Below, one piece after another: positions 5,558 through 7,354 of a DNA stretch of 7,354 bases. The notes under the pieces were generated by a model. That model worked only from the letters and a program-made list of their open reading frames with translations, did no database searches and was not told the origin of the DNA. Each line of letters starts with the position of its first letter. Position 1 is the first letter of the stretch. Location of the stretch: assembly GCA_043804035.1 (NCBI GenBank), contig JAZDJJ010000111.1, forward strand, positions 1 to 7,354, in the 5' to 3' direction. The stretch comes from JAZDJJ01 sp043804035 (GTDB lineage: Bacteria; Bacteroidota; Bacteroidia; Palsa-948). Position numbers and translations under genes: made by a program.

Positions 5558-5613
5558 CTATTTTCTATTTTCTATTTGCTATAATCTATTTTCTATTTTA
5601 TATCTTACATTTT
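5558..5613. repeat. Heptamer array, CTATTTT unit, reaching the radC stop codon
   Basis: Eight 7-bp units stay in phase: CTATTTT twice, CTATTTG, CTATAAT, CTATTTT twice, ATATCTT and ACATTTT. The last unit ends on the first base of the radC stop codon (complement of TCA at 5613-5615). The last unit equals a unit of the 1-280 array, and CTATTTT is the reverse complement of the unit at 851-911. The 139 bp between radC and tRNA-Lys are thus almost wholly repeat. Confidence 0.9.
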
Positions 5614-6308
5614 CACATCATTCCTTCATCAGCAAAACTAAAATATCCGTTGTCTGAAATAATAATATGGTCAAGAACGGATACATCCAGAATTTTTCCT
5701 GCTTCTTTCAGATTTTTCGTGAGTTGAATATCGCGGTCGCTGGGTTTCAGATTGCCTGATGGATGATTATGACAAAGAATAATTCCGCAGGCGAGATGTT
5801 GAATAGCTGTTTTGAAAATTATTTTTGCATCCACCACTGCTGATGATACACCACCACGACTGATAAATTCTTTTTTGATGACTTGATTAGCACGATTTAG
5901 TAACAGCATCCAGAATTCTTCGTGTGGTATATCTTGAAATACAGAAAAAAAAATTTCAAAAGTATCTTTGCTGGAAAAAATCTTTTCGCGTTTGATAATT
6001 TTAGATTCTTTTCTCCTTCTGCCTATTTCAAGTGCGGCAATGATAGTGATGGCTTTTGCTTCACCCATACCTTTGTATTTCATTATATCATGAACGGTGA
6101 ATTTACTAAGTTCGTTCAAATTATTTTTTGCGTCATTTAAAATTTTTTTTGCAAGATCAATAGCAGTTTCTTTTTTTGTTCCCGTACGAATCAAAATGGC
6201 AAGCAGTTCGGCATCAGTGAGAGTATGTCTGCCTTTAAGTAAAAGTTTTTCACGCGGACGATCTGCTTCTGCCCAAGATTTTATCGTGATGTTTGCAGAT
6301 TCTTCCAT
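5613..6308 (-). CDS. radC: RadC family JAMM-domain protein
   Basis: This is a RadC (UPF0758) family protein. The family joins a helix-hairpin-helix region to an MPN/JAMM metalloprotease-like domain. Its biochemical role is unproven, and early links to DNA repair are doubtful. Numbering from the longer ATG at 6329: IKSWAEADRPREKLL (16-30) is the family's N-terminal signature, YKGMGEAKA (85-93) the helix-hairpin-helix turn, and CHNHPSGNLKPSDRD (186-200) the JAMM motif with His187, His189, Ser197 and Asp200, plus Glu137 upstream. All metal-site residues are present. I chose the ATG at 6308-6306 because the family normally begins 6-10 residues before the IK.W motif and a promoter-like TAAATTTG overlaps the ATG at 6329; 6329 and 6323 are alternatives. 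Its stop abuts a heptamer array. It follows rpsT closely and may share its transcript. Confidence 0.93.
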   Translation of the reverse strand: MEESANITIKSWAEADRPREKLLLKGRHTLTDAELLAILIRTGTKKETAIDLAKKILNDAKNNLNELSKFTVHDIMKYKGMGEAKAITIIAALEIGRRRKESKIIKREKIFSSKDTFEIFFSVFQDIPHEEFWMLLLNRANQVIKKEFISRGGVSSAVVDAKIIFKTAIQHLACGIILCHNHPSGNLKPSDRDIQLTKNLKEAGKILDVSVLDHIIISDNGYFSFADEGMM

Positions 6309-6326
6309 ATAAAGCCCATCCATTAA

Positions 6327-6334
6327 CAAATTTA
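6327..6334 (-). promoter_or_regulatory. Possible -7 element TAAATTTG for radC
   Basis: TAAATTTG on the minus strand fits the Bacteroidota -7 consensus TAnnTTTG. It would place the transcription start a few bases inside the longest radC frame, just before the ATG at 6308. No convincing -33 TTG was seen at the usual distance, and in AT-rich DNA such a match can occur by chance. Confidence 0.3.
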
Positions 6335-6346
6335 GAGATGAAAATT

Positions 6347-6673
6347 TCAGGCATTGCTATTTACACTTTGAGCTTCGTTTTCCACCTCATTGGTATTAGA
6401 CAGAACCGTTTTTTCTGCCGAATGAAGTGTGTTTGCATGTCGTGTGAGTTTTGACTTCAGATTGGCAGATTTGTTTTTGTGAATAATTTTTTTTCTTGCC
6501 AATTTGTCAAGCAACGAAACAAGTTTAGAAAGCAGTTCTATAGCTGTCTTCTTATCTTTTGTTGAACGCAAAACTTTAATTGCGACTTTCATTGATGTTT
6601 TGCGATGACGGTTCCTTGAACGTTTTTTTTCACTAGCACGACTGCGCTTTTTTGCTGATGGGTGATTTGCCAT
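6347..6673 (-). CDS. rpsT: 30S ribosomal protein bS20
   Basis: bS20 binds 16S rRNA near the 5' and 3' minor domains and helps early assembly of the small subunit. The sequence has the family's start, MANHPSAKKRSRASEKKR, very basic helices, and the LLDKLARKKIIHKNKSANLK region near the middle. The family is normally about 85-90 residues; this protein is 108. The extra C-terminal tail (after about residue 85, SAEKTVLSNTNEVENEAQSV) is polar and rich in Asn, Glu and Ser, which suggests a disordered extension. The ATG at 6673-6671 is the only sensible start, since it gives the canonical MANH. A promoter -7 element lies about 36 bp before it. radC follows after 38 bp (from its chosen start). Confidence 0.96.
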   Translation of the reverse strand: MANHPSAKKRSRASEKKRSRNRHRKTSMKVAIKVLRSTKDKKTAIELLSKLVSLLDKLARKKIIHKNKSANLKSKLTRHANTLHSAEKTVLSNTNEVENEAQSVNSNA

Positions 6674-6708
6674 ATTAAATTAATTTAAAATTTTTATATA
6701 TAAAAAAA

Positions 6709-6716
6709 CAAAGGTA
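6709..6716 (-). promoter_or_regulatory. Promoter -7 element TACCTTTG for rpsT
   Basis: On the minus strand TACCTTTG matches the Bacteroidota -7 consensus TAnnTTTG exactly, 35 bp before the rpsT ATG and between the mqnE stop (6747) and rpsT. It implies a leader of roughly 25-30 nt. The -33 element is weak: a TTG at 6727-6725 is too close, and only a TTTA-like sequence lies near the right distance. Confidence 0.55.
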
Positions 6717-6746
6717 AAAAAAATCAATACACAGATTAAATTATTA

Positions 6747-7354
6747 TCAGGCATTTTGATGATTGTGTTTTTTCTCTCTTGGGAGGCTTACGTTGTTATC
6801 ATAGTTGCAGATGATATTATACAGTGTATCGCGTTCAACAGGATGTCGTCTTGCTTGTTTTATCATTTCCACAAGTTCCTGAGTTGTCATAGAAGGATGT
6901 TGTTCTTCTGAACCAGCCATAGAATAAATTTTTGTGGAGTCGTTGATAGTGCCATCAAGATCATCCACTCCAAAACTTAACGAAAGTTGTGCAGTGCTTT
7001 TTCCTATCATTGGCCAGTATGCTTTGATATGAGAAAAATTATCTAAATAGATTCTTGACACAGCATAGTTTTTCAGATCTTCAATAACACTTATTTCTTT
7101 TACAGCCGACATTTGATTATTTTGATTGCGGAATTTTAATGGAATGAAAGTGTTAAAGCCATTTGTTTTGTCTTGTAATTTTCTTAATCGTTCCAGATGC
7201 TCAACACGGTGTTCAAAAGATTCAATATGCCCGTAAAGAATTGTTGCATTGGAATGAATGCCGAGACGATGAGCAGTTTCATGAATTTCAAGCCACTGTT
7301 CAGAAGTACATTTGTCTTCACAAATTTTTTTCCTAAGTTGTTCATCAAAGATTT
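6747..7354 (-). CDS. mqnE: Aminodeoxyfutalosine synthase, C-terminal part (cut by window edge)
   Basis: MqnE is a radical SAM enzyme that joins 3-[(1-carboxyvinyl)oxy]benzoate to the adenosyl radical to give aminofutalosine, in the futalosine route to menaquinone. The frame is open from the right edge (first full codon 7352-7350) to TGA at 6749-6747, giving 201 C-terminal residues of a protein usually near 370-390. The radical SAM cysteine motif lies outside the window. Diagnostic stretches are SNATILYGHIES (34-45 of the fragment), GFNTFIPLKF (65-74), RIYLDNFSHIKAYWPMIG, LSFGVDDLDGTI and YSMAGSEEQHPSM, ending ARRHPVERDTLYNII. These fit MqnE rather than its paralog MqnC. An internal ATG at 7112 is not the start, because homologous sequence continues upstream of it. 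A short separate tail (VSLPREKKHNHQNA) follows the conserved region. No terminator was seen before rpsT. Confidence 0.95.
   Translation of the reverse strand, partial: IFDEQLRKKICEDKCTSEQWLEIHETAHRLGIHSNATILYGHIESFEHRVEHLERLRKLQDKTNGFNTFIPLKFRNQNNQMSAVKEISVIEDLKNYAVSRIYLDNFSHIKAYWPMIGKSTAQLSLSFGVDDLDGTINDSTKIYSMAGSEEQHPSMTTQELVEMIKQARRHPVERDTLYNIICNYDNNVSLPREKKHNHQNA

Noticed and set aside
6747..7112. Complete 121-residue gene starting at the ATG at 7112
   Set aside because: The same frame is open to the window edge and its upstream translation continues the MqnE family, so the ATG is an internal methionine.

Overview
The window looks like AT-rich chromosome from a member of the Bacteroidota (Bacteroidetes). 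Four things point there: a secreted protein ending in a type IX secretion (Por) sorting domain, TAnnTTTG promoter elements, the futalosine route to menaquinone (mqnE), and intergenic gaps packed with short palindromes and 7-bp tandem repeats. No genus can be named from the sequence. No defence system, prophage, integrase, transposase gene or CRISPR array was found.

Layout. Positions 1-1105 hold almost no convincing gene. They contain a 40-unit heptamer array, a 151-bp MITE-like element with perfect 15-bp terminal inverted repeats, a G/C-rich palindrome, two more heptamer arrays and two weak coding remnants. Positions 1106-2920 (+ strand) encode a 604-residue secreted repeat protein: signal peptide, seven YCF48/BNR-like repeats, three Ig-like repeats and a T9SS sorting tail. 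A strong intrinsic terminator follows at 2983-3012. Positions 3013-3297 are a second repeat-rich gap separating two convergent transcription units.

From 3298 to the right edge everything lies on the minus strand. In the direction of transcription the order is: mqnE (3' part only), rpsT (ribosomal protein bS20), radC, tRNA-Lys(CTT), a ribulose-phosphate 3-epimerase-like barrel fused to two CBS domains, and a type I-beta DAHP synthase. The last two genes are 3 bp apart and the synthase ribosome-binding site lies inside the end of the epimerase gene, so they are a coupled pair.

How the genes fit together. DAHP synthase opens the shikimate pathway from PEP and erythrose-4-phosphate. A ribulose-phosphate epimerase acts in the non-oxidative pentose phosphate pathway that supplies erythrose-4-phosphate. 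The CBS pair could let an adenine nucleotide tune that supply, though this is inference. Chorismate is also the precursor of futalosine-route menaquinone, so mqnE belongs to connected metabolism, but it is separated by housekeeping genes and nothing shows co-regulation. The observations most worth following are the epimerase-CBS/DAHP synthase pair, the recurrence of 7-bp-period arrays in every large gap, and an inverted repeat pair that flanks the tRNA-epimerase-synthase block, one copy of which carries a clean 25-nt palindromic insertion.
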